Positions 8,052 to 16,812 of a stretch of 45,911 nucleotides of DNA are shown here, one piece after another (position 1 is the stretch's first letter; the number at the start of each line of letters is the position of its first letter). Below the pieces are notes generated by a model. The model did not search any database, was not told the DNA's origin, and saw only the letters and a program-made list of their open reading frames with translations. Source of the DNA: an uncultured Lachnospiraceae bacterium (GTDB lineage Bacteria > Bacillota > Clostridia > Lachnospirales > Lachnospiraceae); the NCBI GenBank assembly GCA_902775485.1, contig CACYMJ010000013.1:1-45911 (forward strand). The letters run 5' to 3'. A program made the translations under genes and the position numbers.

Positions 8052-10628
8052 TTACAATCTGTCAGCAAATTCGGACTCCGGCATCGGCCGCGAATAATAG
8101 TACCCCTGTATGGCCGAACATCCCATTGATGAAAGGAGGTCTGCCTGTTCCTTTGTCTCAACGCCTTCGGCTATTATATCCAGTCCCAATCCCCTGGTCA
8201 TGTTGACAACGGATGATATTATTATATTTCCCCTGTCACGGTTTCTTTCGTTCTCTTCCCCGCGCAAAAATCCCATATCAAGCTTAACGATGTCTATCGG
8301 AGCGTCTTTTAACAGATTCAGCGAAGAGTATCCGCTTCCGAAATCATCCATATTTATCTTAAAGCCCATTTCCTGTATATGCCTGACCCTGTCGAAGATC
8401 TCGCTCGTATCACCCACATACGCGCTTTCCGTTATCTCGAACTGTATATAACTGATCGTTTCGGGATATTCTTTTTTCAATCCTTCGATGTAGGAAACGA
8501 TCCCCTCATCCAGAAGACTGATCCGCGAAATATTGACCGACACCGGAACCGCTTTATGTCCGCTTTTGATCCATTTCGAAACCGTCTCGAACGAACTTCT
8601 CCATACATGGCGGTCAAGTTCGGTGATGTATCCGCTCTTTTCAAATACCGGAATAAACACTGCGGGACTTATGATCGATCCGTCCGATCTGACCCATCTT
8701 GACAGCACCTCTGCACCGATCATATCACCTGTCAGATGGTCATATTTGGGCTGGTAATACAGAACAAATTCTCCCCTCTTCATGGCGGATTTCATCTTCT
8801 GTGTGATCTCAGCCTCAAGCGACATGCTCCTTGACATCTCATCGGTATAGAAAATATACGTGTTCCTGCTTCGGTCCTTACATGTTCTGTATGCATAAGT
8901 TGCGTAAAGTGCGGCTCTTGCTATGGTAGTGTTCAGATTATCAAGCCTGTATATCCCGAACTTCATCGCTATCGGATAATCAAGCCCGAGATGTGCTACG
9001 GACAACTGCGTATCCTCTTTGAATCTCGCGAAATTCTGCTCGGTATCCTCAAACAGACATCCGAATGTTCCGGCGCCCATCCTTCCGCAGACTCCTCTTT
9101 TATCGCAGAACTCGGCAAGAACCTTGGCAACATACGTTATCACAAGATCGCCTCCGGTGTTGCCGTACAGGTCATTTATCCCGCCGAGTCCGTTTATATC
9201 GCCGAGGATCATAAGGTACTTTTTGCCGGTATCCGATGCCGCCATCTTTGTCGCCGCCTTGAACAATCCCCGTTGATTGTACAATCCCGTAAGGGAATCA
9301 ATTCCCATCTGGTTCTTCATCTCGTCGTTCAGATAGTGAACGCAGTCTTCTATCCTTGAATAACCGTTCGCGACGGCGCATGCCATTTCATAGCAGCTGT
9401 TATATCCGCATGCCTGGCAGTCGAGTTCCTTTTTGACCTTTGTCGTCTTGTGCATGGATTCGAATATCTCCTCGACGACATTTTCGGGAACCGAGCACTT
9501 CTGCCTGTAGTTTTCCTCTGCATCCCACTCGAAATCACGAAGGTTTATAAACGAATACTTTTCCGTAAGACGCGCATATTTTTCATCTGCGGATATGCTC
9601 CAGTCAGAGTATTCGGACATTGCCTGTTCATATACCTTTACGTATCCGGTTACCGAATTATCCATATTGACCGTTTTCCTATTGATCGCGGGCCCGTCAA
9701 CGCACCCGTTAGCGCAGTGTGCAACGGCAACAAGTGCAGGATGGGCTCCTCTTTCAAGGAATCTGGGCGAACGAAGCATCTTTTCAAACTTCTGATTCAC
9801 TCCCGGTATATATTTGAACAGAAGATTGGCCGGGAAATAACGTGAAACGATACGCGAGAATGACTCACTGTCACACAGTACCGTACCCATGCCTGCACAT
9901 TCGATCTCAAATCCCGAATCGAAAGCCGAGATATCGGTATCTCCGATATATTCGAGCAGACTGGAAAATCCTATAAGATAATTGATGTTCCTTCCCGTAT
10001 TGTATGAACTGAACTCATCATATATCGCCGTACACGGTGAAAGAAGCGCGAACCTGTCGGAAACATTCCTGTATTTACGGTAATATATCGCAGCACATAC
10101 ATCGGGAAGTTGTACCGGTATGAAACTGTCAAGAACATCCGGTGCGTATCTCGAAACGTAATTGGAAAAACCGGGACATGTATGGGCAAAAAACTTATCG
10201 CTTTTTCCCTCGTCATCCATATTGGCATGCAGATACTCTGTATGGCAGAAAATACTGATATCTCCTCCCACCGAGCCGTCGTAGACTCCCTTCACGCCGA
10301 GACTCTTCAGATAGCCGAATATCTGCCTGGACCTTTCCATACCGTATGCCACGATGAATGCCGGATCGACGATGACGGAAATCTCGTTTCCCCTGTCAAG
10401 GTCATTGAGAAACTCCCCAAGGCTGTCCTTGTACTCTCTCGCGCCGTGCAGACAGGCATTGATACACTTTCCGCAATGAATACAGTTCTTGTCGGATACG
10501 TCTATACTGATCCTTCCGTTATCGTTGGCAGAGATATTGGCTCCAACGGCAGGACAGACATGAACACAGTGGTTGCATGCAACGCATCTGTCGTTTGTAT
10601 ATATCATTCCGTCGTTATATCGTCTCAC
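8052..10628 (-). CDS. Ferredoxin / [FeFe]-hydrogenase-like / Fe-S / GGDEF-EAL fusion, probable redox- or gas-sensing c-di-GMP enzyme
   Basis: Soluble protein of 858 residues. Two 4Fe-4S motifs open it (C15, C18, C21, C25 and C49, C52, C55, C59). Residues ~80-330 resemble the large-subunit fold of [FeFe]-hydrogenases, with cysteines where the H-cluster ligands sit: C151 (HTCPGF), C199 (SPCTAIYDE), C305 and C309 (HCANGCVDGP). A CxxCGxxxC Fe-S motif follows (C404, C407, C412, C429). A GGDEF domain (440-600) has GAGTF at 518-522, so cyclase activity is unlikely. The EAL domain (605-858) keeps E640, N699, E731, E734, D761-D762, K782, E821 and Q841, so phosphodiesterase activity is likely. The proton-relay cysteine is T150 and the lysine of PCxxK is I202, so it may bind only a 4Fe-4S cluster and act as a sensor rather than a hydrogenase. 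The start is GTG at 10628, preceded by GGGAGGG. It follows the FIST gene by 21 bases. Confidence 0.85.
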   Translation of the reverse strand: MRRYNDGMIYTNDRCVACNHCVHVCPAVGANISANDNGRISIDVSDKNCIHCGKCINACLHGAREYKDSLGEFLNDLDRGNEISVIVDPAFIVAYGMERSRQIFGYLKSLGVKGVYDGSVGGDISIFCHTEYLHANMDDEGKSDKFFAHTCPGFSNYVSRYAPDVLDSFIPVQLPDVCAAIYYRKYRNVSDRFALLSPCTAIYDEFSSYNTGRNINYLIGFSSLLEYIGDTDISAFDSGFEIECAGMGTVLCDSESFSRIVSRYFPANLLFKYIPGVNQKFEKMLRSPRFLERGAHPALVAVAHCANGCVDGPAINRKTVNMDNSVTGYVKVYEQAMSEYSDWSISADEKYARLTEKYSFINLRDFEWDAEENYRQKCSVPENVVEEIFESMHKTTKVKKELDCQACGYNSCYEMACAVANGYSRIEDCVHYLNDEMKNQMGIDSLTGLYNQRGLFKAATKMAASDTGKKYLMILGDINGLGGINDLYGNTGGDLVITYVAKVLAEFCDKRGVCGRMGAGTFGCLFEDTEQNFARFKEDTQLSVAHLGLDYPIAMKFGIYRLDNLNTTIARAALYATYAYRTCKDRSRNTYIFYTDEMSRSMSLEAEITQKMKSAMKRGEFVLYYQPKYDHLTGDMIGAEVLSRWVRSDGSIISPAVFIPVFEKSGYITELDRHVWRSSFETVSKWIKSGHKAVPVSVNISRISLLDEGIVSYIEGLKKEYPETISYIQFEITESAYVGDTSEIFDRVRHIQEMGFKINMDDFGSGYSSLNLLKDAPIDIVKLDMGFLRGEENERNRDRGNIIISSVVNMTRGLGLDIIAEGVETKEQADLLSSMGCSAIQGYYYSRPMPESEFADRL

Positions 10629-10649
10629 TTGGCAACCCTCCCACCGGCA

Positions 10650-11774
10650 TCACTCAAAAGCCAGTATAAGCATCGTCTGGTTCAGATGCCTGTATGCAAA
10701 CTGCTCTCCGTGTCCGCTCACACCTATATAATCGGGATAGTACTCTGTCAGCTTATCATTGTATTCGCCCATTTTACCCGTTTCGGTAAAATACTTAAGT
10801 CTTGAGAAGCAGTTTATGATAAAAGCAAACGAAGGATCCTTTATAAGTGCATGGGTTCTGTTTGACGTATCAAGCCAGACCTGTTCCACAGGCTCTATGG
10901 GATCAAGCAGTACCACTCTCGTCTGGTTGTAGATCCTGGAGAAAAAGCTCAAACTGCCGTCAGAAAACTGTTCCTTTACGGCAATGATGTTAAGATCGTC
11001 GTTTTCTATCCTTCCGACCGGATGGAAAAAGGCATTGGCTCCAAGCTCATCCTCAGGTATATGCATGGCCGATGCAAGTGCGCCAGTGGCCGTCCTGTGA
11101 TCGAACTCATATACCTTCCTTGCATCGCAGTCCACATCGGTTGCAACAAGAAAATGCTCGGTCGGACTGAACATGTTCTCCTTGACTATGGCTATCCTGC
11201 CCATTTCGTTATGTATGAACGCAAAAACGCAGGCATCCATATACAATATACCGTTAAGCGAAACAGCGGAGGGCTTGTCCGGGTTGACTGCCGCTGCTGC
11301 CGTACAACCGCACAGCGGTATCCCCGTATCAGCCATGATCTCATAAAACGTATCCATTACAAGTTCTTCGCAGTTACCGACAGATGCGTTAAATTCCAGG
11401 CACACCGTGTTTTCCCTCTCAACGGATCCCATGGCGGCTATGACTGATTCGGCCGATCGTTTCGGATATCGGCTGACCTCGAATATGACACCTGAAGAAA
11501 CCGAAAGTCCCTCCGTCACAGCCATAACAGACAGTCCGACTCTGTGAACGGTGCCCGGCGAATACATCGTGTCGGAGGTTGTTCCGATCACGGTTGCATT
11601 CGGAAATGAATTGGAAAGCATTCTTGAATACCAGCCGAAATTGGCATTATCCGAAGTGAATATGACAAGGACCGGGGATATCAGTTCCCCGTTCTCCTTA
11701 AGCTGTTCCAGCATCTGCGGATATGCTTTGGTACCTATCTTCTCATCCACGCTGGCTGTATAACATCTTTTCAT
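10650..11774 (-). CDS. FIST domain sensor protein
   Basis: Protein of 374 residues from the ATG at 11774, chosen because GGGGGG precedes it; a longer reading from 11822 has no good ribosome site. The FIST_N part contains PVLVIFTSDNANF and the NATVIGTTSD turn. The FIST_C part contains ANAFFHPVG near residue 240 and ends with a YIGVSGHGEQFAYRHLNQT-type segment. FIST domains are predicted small-ligand sensors that accompany signalling proteins. No transmembrane segment is seen, so it is cytoplasmic. It sits directly upstream of the hydrogenase-like GGDEF-EAL protein and probably supplies its second input. An AT-rich palindrome lies just upstream. Confidence 0.85.
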   Translation of the reverse strand: MKRCYTASVDEKIGTKAYPQMLEQLKENGELISPVLVIFTSDNANFGWYSRMLSNSFPNATVIGTTSDTMYSPGTVHRVGLSVMAVTEGLSVSSGVIFEVSRYPKRSAESVIAAMGSVERENTVCLEFNASVGNCEELVMDTFYEIMADTGIPLCGCTAAAAVNPDKPSAVSLNGILYMDACVFAFIHNEMGRIAIVKENMFSPTEHFLVATDVDCDARKVYEFDHRTATGALASAMHIPEDELGANAFFHPVGRIENDDLNIIAVKEQFSDGSLSFFSRIYNQTRVVLLDPIEPVEQVWLDTSNRTHALIKDPSFAFIINCFSRLKYFTETGKMGEYNDKLTEYYPDYIGVSGHGEQFAYRHLNQTMLILAFE

Positions 11775-11804
11775 AGAGCCCCCCAAGAAAATGAACAGAG
11801 CATA

Positions 11805-11835
11805 TTTATAACATTTTAACATTAAATGTTATAAA
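11805..11835. promoter_or_regulatory. AT-rich 12-bp inverted repeat upstream of the FIST gene
   Basis: TTTATAACATTT (11805-11816) and AAATGTTATAAA (11824-11835) are perfect inverted arms around a seven-base spacer. It lies 30 bases before the FIST start and 24 bases after the stop of the DUF2298 gene. It has no GC core, so it is a weak terminator and more likely a protein-binding operator. The surrounding sequence is AT-rich enough for a promoter, but I cannot assign one -10/-35 pair with confidence. Confidence 0.45.
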
Positions 11836-11858
11836 ATAACAGAACATTTTGTATATTT

Positions 11859-14084
11859 TCACAATTTGGATCTGTCTACCCTGATAAGCATAAGATCACA
11901 GCCCTGCCACTGTTCGCTTACGCACACTTTTCCAAGGTTCTTAAAGCCTTCTGCGTTTACAGGATATTTGCATACTTCAGCCGGACCTACGAAAATATAA
12001 TCGATATCATACAGTTTTATGAAGTTCCTGCAAAACTGTTCATTTCCGGAAGTGTAAAAATAAGAAACGTAATCCGCCCTCTCCCTTACCGGTCCGGCAT
12101 CGTTATGCCACATCCATTCATGAACGAACCAGCCCACCGGAGTACATGCTCCGGAGTATACAGACAACGCATCCTGATGCGAATAACTGTCTCCGGCAGC
12201 CTCCACGATATTGACTACATTGCTATCGTCATCATCAAGGATATCACAGGCCTTCATCTCGAATCCGTAGACCGGATCGTCCCTTAATCCCTCTACGGAT
12301 GATATGCCTGTTCTTTTCCCGGGATCTGTTATGTCTCCAAGCCATTGATGTGCCGCATATACAGTATATGACGCCGACATGACTGTGTATAATGCCGCAG
12401 CAACCGTCAAAATGTAATAAAACACCGATCTACCCTTTGCACTTACCAGTTCGTATACAAGTATCGAAAAAAGCAGTCCTGCGATAAATGCAAACAGCAC
12501 GTAGGCCTGATACGTCAGCTTGAACATCGTATTGAAACGCCTGTTATCAGCGCCATAGATATCGCGGACATATATCAGCTCCGGAACTATGATAAGTCCT
12601 ATGGTACACAAAACAAATGACAACAGTCCCGCCCTGCACACTTTATCAAACTCCCGGCGCCCCCGCTTTCCGAAATAAAGGACTGTGATAAGACCGGCCG
12701 CCGCAATAACCGGCAGCATCCAGAGAACGGCAAACTTGAATAACGGTGTATGAGTTTCGCATAATTCTATCCCGGATTCCATTTTTATAAAATGCATCGT
12801 AAAGGGAAGAGGTGAAATAATGCTGATCGCGGTTATAAACAACGCTTTTGAAACGATCTCGGTTATCGCTGCGGATATATGAACAAAACGTTTGATATCG
12901 CAGAATACGATCACAGCTCCGGTGATCACATAATAGATCGCAAAATCCCAGTAATTGCTGCCTTTGTAGTATCCCAAAAGCATGGATACCAGTAACAGCG
13001 CATATATGATACGCGCATTTGACCACCATCTTTTTGTATTGTCCGCGCTCTGTATGCAATGATCGAACAACAGTGCCAGAAGCGGAAGGACCAGCATCAG
13101 GTTTATGACATGGGCATGAAGATCTCCGAGGATGACCGAATACGCGGGAAACTCGTTTTTGCCGTTATCCGGATCTCCCAGTTCGGAACGGATAAACACC
13201 GTCCCGTCGGGAAACCAGTAATCCTTGTCAGGCACCCGGCCCGTTATCTTTTGTATAAGCGGGGACATTATCCCATAGAAAAACCAGTGCGGGTTCGCGC
13301 CGAACGCCGCAAGCAATCCACCGACTATGCCGCCTGCGACCGCACACCTGCCTGTGTGCTCTTTATCGGTAAACAGTGCCCCTGCAACACCCGCCGTAAG
13401 CTCGAACACCATCAAAAACACCATGCCGGCAAATGTTGCAAGCAGCATGTTGTATCCGAATTCAGTGGTATTCTGTCCCAGGCGCAGCAGTAAAACACAC
13501 AGAGCCTGCCCGAGATAATAATAATTGAGCGTATCCGTTGCAAACCATATGTCATTCGGAATCGCAGCCTCCTGCCGCATTATGGTCCTGATAAATCCGT
13601 AATCCATATAGTTTTCGGTTCCCGCGTCAACAAGCGGATTAAATCCTATCATCCAGAAGAAAGCGAGGAAGATAACGGCAAATACCGCAAAACCTCCCAG
13701 AAAACGCTTAAACTCAGCATGTGTTACATATGCTTCTTTCAGTATGTATTTCTTTATCAGACAGCCCGATAAAGCCATTACAAGAAATGTTATAAAGATC
13801 ACCGGATCGGCATACCTGCACAATCCAAGCGCCGACAGCGTCCATGCCGGAAAGAAACAGATAAAAGCCCCCAGGCCGAAATCCATGGCAAACCCCGCAT
13901 CCGGAAATACCAGGTTTCGTATCGGATTAAAAGGGCGCATGAAAAAAGATACCGAAAACACAACCGCCAAATGACGAAGTGCAGCTGTATTTCCGGTATC
14001 ATCCATTATCAGAAAAAGAATTATAACAACCGCGATCACTGCCGGACTAAAAAAGTCCGAACAGTTTCTCCTGAAACGATCCAT
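11859..14084 (-). CDS. DUF2298 (YYY-type) multi-pass membrane protein
   Basis: About 741 residues from the ATG at 14084, which has GAGG six bases upstream. A longer frame begins at 14144 but would overlap the preceding gene by 98 bases. There are many transmembrane helices. Family marks are the TENYMDYGF segment, the DTLNYYYLGQ motif, ILGDLHAHV, and RFNTMFKLTYQAYVLFA near the C-terminal third. DUF2298 proteins are large integral membrane proteins resembling GT-C glycosyltransferases; the substrate is unknown. The C-terminal ~120 residues are soluble and probably extracellular. It overlaps the 145-residue unknown gene by 38 bases, so the two are translationally linked. Confidence 0.78.
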   Translation of the reverse strand: MDRFRRNCSDFFSPAVIAVVIILFLIMDDTGNTAALRHLAVVFSVSFFMRPFNPIRNLVFPDAGFAMDFGLGAFICFFPAWTLSALGLCRYADPVIFITFLVMALSGCLIKKYILKEAYVTHAEFKRFLGGFAVFAVIFLAFFWMIGFNPLVDAGTENYMDYGFIRTIMRQEAAIPNDIWFATDTLNYYYLGQALCVLLLRLGQNTTEFGYNMLLATFAGMVFLMVFELTAGVAGALFTDKEHTGRCAVAGGIVGGLLAAFGANPHWFFYGIMSPLIQKITGRVPDKDYWFPDGTVFIRSELGDPDNGKNEFPAYSVILGDLHAHVINLMLVLPLLALLFDHCIQSADNTKRWWSNARIIYALLLVSMLLGYYKGSNYWDFAIYYVITGAVIVFCDIKRFVHISAAITEIVSKALFITAISIISPLPFTMHFIKMESGIELCETHTPLFKFAVLWMLPVIAAAGLITVLYFGKRGRREFDKVCRAGLLSFVLCTIGLIIVPELIYVRDIYGADNRRFNTMFKLTYQAYVLFAFIAGLLFSILVYELVSAKGRSVFYYILTVAAALYTVMSASYTVYAAHQWLGDITDPGKRTGISSVEGLRDDPVYGFEMKACDILDDDDSNVVNIVEAAGDSYSHQDALSVYSGACTPVGWFVHEWMWHNDAGPVRERADYVSYFYTSGNEQFCRNFIKLYDIDYIFVGPAEVCKYPVNAEGFKNLGKVCVSEQWQGCDLMLIRVDRSKL

Positions 14085-14484
14085 GAAGATCCTCGTATGT
14101 CGTATAATCGAAGGCAGGATTGTCTGTGCGCCTTCTCCACTCATCCCTTATACTGTCGCAAAGAAGCGTGGAATTCACATCCTCAAGCATAAGTATGGAC
14201 GGGAAAATATAATAGATCATGAACAGTGAAAGATCGGTACGGTCGCTCCCCGAAAGTTTGCCGCCGTTCCCGTATTCGGAAAAGACATTTTCCGCAAAAA
14301 TGTTCGCAACTTCCGTCGCAGCCACTTCGCGGTCTTCCCTTCCCTTTATATACTGGGTCATATCCGCAAAGCATGCCCTGTTCTCGGAAAAGAACAGATC
14401 GAACCGTTCCTCATATGTTCTTTTTTTGATCTTTTTCAGCTTTGTTCTGTAGCCTGTAAACATCTTTGCAGTCTGATCGAACAT
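14047..14484 (-). CDS. Hypothetical protein linked to the DUF2298 gene
   Basis: Protein of 145 residues that I do not recognise. The N-terminal 30 residues are strongly basic. The rest is mixed helical with a hydrophobic stretch (LSLFMIYYIFPSILML, about 95-110) that could be a buried helix rather than a membrane span. The ATG at 14484 has a GAGGTAGG ribosome site. It lies 22 bases after araD and its end overlaps the DUF2298 start, so it may be read from the arabinose operon. Confidence 0.7.
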   Translation of the reverse strand: MFDQTAKMFTGYRTKLKKIKKRTYEERFDLFFSENRACFADMTQYIKGREDREVAATEVANIFAENVFSEYGNGGKLSGSDRTDLSLFMIYYIFPSILMLEDVNSTLLCDSIRDEWRRRTDNPAFDYTTYEDLHGSFQEKLFGLF

Positions 14485-14506
14485 ATCCTACCTCACATAG
14501 CCGGAT

Positions 14507-15199
14507 TTACTGGCCGTAATATGCATTTTCGCCGTGTTTTCTGAAATAGTGCTTGTCCTGCAGCTCCTGCGGGGCCGGTTTGACATCACGGTTTATTGTT
14601 TCACAACGGTATGCCATCTTGGCCACTTCCTCAAGCACAACAGCATTGTGAACTGCCTCATGCGCATCCTTTCCCCATGCAAAAGGCCCGTGGTTTTTGC
14701 AGAGTACACACGGAACAGCACTAACATCACGGTTTGTCCTTTTAAACTCATCGATGATAAGAAGTCCCGTATTCGTCTCGTATGCGCTGTCGATCTCCTC
14801 TTTTGTAAGACACCTTACACACGGTACCTCACCGTATATATAATCGGCATGTGTGGTACCATAGCACGGAATGCTTCTTCCGGCCTGTGCCCAGCTTGTA
14901 GCGTAACTTGAATGCGTATGCACGACACCGCCTATTTTATCAAACGCTTTATACAGTTCCAGATGGGTCGGGGTATCGCTTGAAGGTTTATACTTACCCT
15001 CCACCTTGTTCCCGTCAAGATCCATTATAACCATATCTTCAGGTGTCAGTTTATCATAATCGACACCGCTCGGTTTGATCGCGAACAGCCCGCTTTCCCG
15101 GTCTATTTCCGAGACGTTGCCCCATGTAAATGTAACAAGTCCGTACTTGGGAAGAAGCATATTGGCTTCATAAACTCTCTTTTTTAATTCTTCAAGCAT
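14507..15199 (-). CDS. araD: L-ribulose-5-phosphate 4-epimerase
   Basis: Protein of 230 residues, the normal length of the family. It converts L-ribulose 5-phosphate to D-xylulose 5-phosphate, the last step of L-arabinose entry into the pentose phosphate pathway. The zinc ligands fall one residue before those of the Escherichia coli enzyme: D75 (SSDTPTH), H94 and H96 (HTHS), and H170 (HGPF). GNVSE and KPSG phosphate-binding motifs are also present. Its ATG shares one base with the araB stop (TAATG), so the genes are translationally coupled. No L-arabinose isomerase (araA) lies in the window. Confidence 0.95.
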   Translation of the reverse strand: MLEELKKRVYEANMLLPKYGLVTFTWGNVSEIDRESGLFAIKPSGVDYDKLTPEDMVIMDLDGNKVEGKYKPSSDTPTHLELYKAFDKIGGVVHTHSSYATSWAQAGRSIPCYGTTHADYIYGEVPCVRCLTKEEIDSAYETNTGLLIIDEFKRTNRDVSAVPCVLCKNHGPFAWGKDAHEAVHNAVVLEEVAKMAYRCETINRDVKPAPQELQDKHYFRKHGENAYYGQ

Positions 15200-16791
15200 T
15201 ATAACAATACCTCCACGGCTGCCTTCTCTATCTTAAGACCATCCATGTATGTTTTCATGAATGCGTCAAATCCGGCTTCATCATCCTTGGACGGCTCGAT
15301 CGTGCTGCCCTTTGCATCGGCGAATATCTTGCGGTTAAGGAAGTCTTCAAGGTTTTCTCCGGGATTTCTTCCATCTGCAAACGATGCAAGAATGGCCATT
15401 CCCCAGGGACCGCCTTCACCTGCTGTCTCCATTACCGATACGGGTGCATGGATCGCAGCTGCCGCAAACTTCTGGCCGACACCCTTTGTCTTAAAGTATC
15501 CGCCATGACCGTACATCTTGTCAACCTTGACGCCTTCTTCGTTGATCAGTATATCAAGTCCGGATTTTAAGGCTGCAAGAGCCGAGTACAGATGCATCCT
15601 CATGACATTCCCGAGCGTGAACTTCGAATCGGCAGTCCTGACAAAAAGAGGAGCTCCCTTGTCAAATCCCGTAACAGGTTCTCCCGATATATAGTTGTAT
15701 GAAAGGAGCCCGCCGCAGTCTGCCTCTCCGTCAAGAGCCTTGCTGTAAAGCCTGGTGAAGAGATCATTCATATCGATATCGTATCCCATCATCTCTCCGA
15801 ACTCTTTGAACAGATTAACCCAGGCATTGATATCGCTCGTGCAGTTATTACAGTGAACCATCGCAACAGCGGCTCCGTCGGGAGTCGTAACCATGTCTAT
15901 CTGCTCGTATACTTTTGAAAGTGCCTTTTCAAGAACGACCATCGCGAAAACGCTCGTTCCCGCTGATGTGTTACCGGTACGAAGTCCTACCGAATTGGTT
16001 GCGACCATTCCTGTTCCTGCATCTCCCTCAGGAGGACATACGGGAATACCCGCTGTCAGATTACCGGATACGTCGAGTCTCTTTGCACCTTCAGCCGTGA
16101 GCTTTCCGGCATCTTCTCCTGCAGATATCGACCTTGGCAGAACATCCGCAAGTTTCCATGAGAAACCGCACGGGGCAATAAGTGCATCAAACTTCTTCAT
16201 CATATCCGCATCATAATCTTTGGTTGCGGAATCTATCGGGAACATACCCGATGCATCTCCGACACCGAGCACCTTCTCGCCGGTAAGCATATAGTGAACA
16301 TATCCCGCAAGAGTCGTAACAAAATCAATGTCCTTAACATGCTCCTCCTTGTTCAGGATAGCCTGATAAAGATGAGCTATGCTCCATCTCTGCGGTATGT
16401 TGAATCCGAATTCCTTAGTGAGTTTTCCGGCTGCCTCTTCGGTTATGGTATTTCTCCATGTCCTGAACGGAACAAGGAGGCTGCCTGCCTTATCAAATGC
16501 AAGATATCCGTGCATCATTGCCGAAAAACCTATTGATGCAAATGCCGTCGGAACGATACCGTATTTATCCTTTATATCCTTCAGAAGGTCGGCATAGCAG
16601 TCCTGCAGGCCGCCCCAGATATCGTCCAGAGTGTATGTCCATATTCCGTTATCGAGACGGTTCTCCCACGAATGTCCTCCGGTAGCCAGAACCGTTCCCT
16701 TATCATCAATGACTACCCCTTTGATCCTTGTTGATCCGAATTCGATCCCGAGATAGGATTTTCCTTCAGCAATAAGATTTTTTGCATCCAT
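15199..16791 (-). CDS. araB: FGGY-family carbohydrate kinase, probable L-ribulokinase
   Basis: Protein of 530 residues, cytoplasmic. It has the FGGY N-terminal phosphate loop ([16 protein letters not shown], about 13-28), a substrate-binding FRTWRNT segment near 110, [11 protein letters not shown] in the linker region, and the C-terminal [17 protein letters not shown]-binding region near 450. Phosphorylation of L-ribulose is inferred from coupling to araD. By sequence alone a xylulose or other pentulose kinase remains possible, since FGGY specificity is hard to read. AGGAGAAG precedes the ATG. It is the penultimate metabolic gene of the operon that begins at 22862. Confidence 0.85.
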   Translation of the reverse strand: MDAKNLIAEGKSYLGIEFGSTRIKGVVIDDKGTVLATGGHSWENRLDNGIWTYTLDDIWGGLQDCYADLLKDIKDKYGIVPTAFASIGFSAMMHGYLAFDKAGSLLVPFRTWRNTITEEAAGKLTKEFGFNIPQRWSIAHLYQAILNKEEHVKDIDFVTTLAGYVHYMLTGEKVLGVGDASGMFPIDSATKDYDADMMKKFDALIAPCGFSWKLADVLPRSISAGEDAGKLTAEGAKRLDVSGNLTAGIPVCPPEGDAGTGMVATNSVGLRTGNTSAGTSVFAMVVLEKALSKVYEQIDMVTTPDGAAVAMVHCNNCTSDINAWVNLFKEFGEMMGYDIDMNDLFTRLYSKALDGEADCGGLLSYNYISGEPVTGFDKGAPLFVRTADSKFTLGNVMRMHLYSALAALKSGLDILINEEGVKVDKMYGHGGYFKTKGVGQKFAAAAIHAPVSVMETAGEGGPWGMAILASFADGRNPGENLEDFLNRKIFADAKGSTIEPSKDDEAGFDAFMKTYMDGLKIEKAAVEVLL

Positions 16792-16812
16792 AACTCTTCT
16801 CCTTTTATGTTT

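Noticed and set aside
8052-10628. Reading the protein as a catalytic [FeFe]-hydrogenase
   Set aside because: The proton-relay cysteine and the PCxxK lysine are replaced and the chain ends in c-di-GMP domains. No maturation genes (hydE, hydF, hydG) are in the window.
11775-11822. 16-residue N-terminal extension of the FIST protein
   Set aside because: The ATG at 11774 has GGGGGG directly upstream, while the 11822 start has no ribosome site and the added residues look like translated leader.
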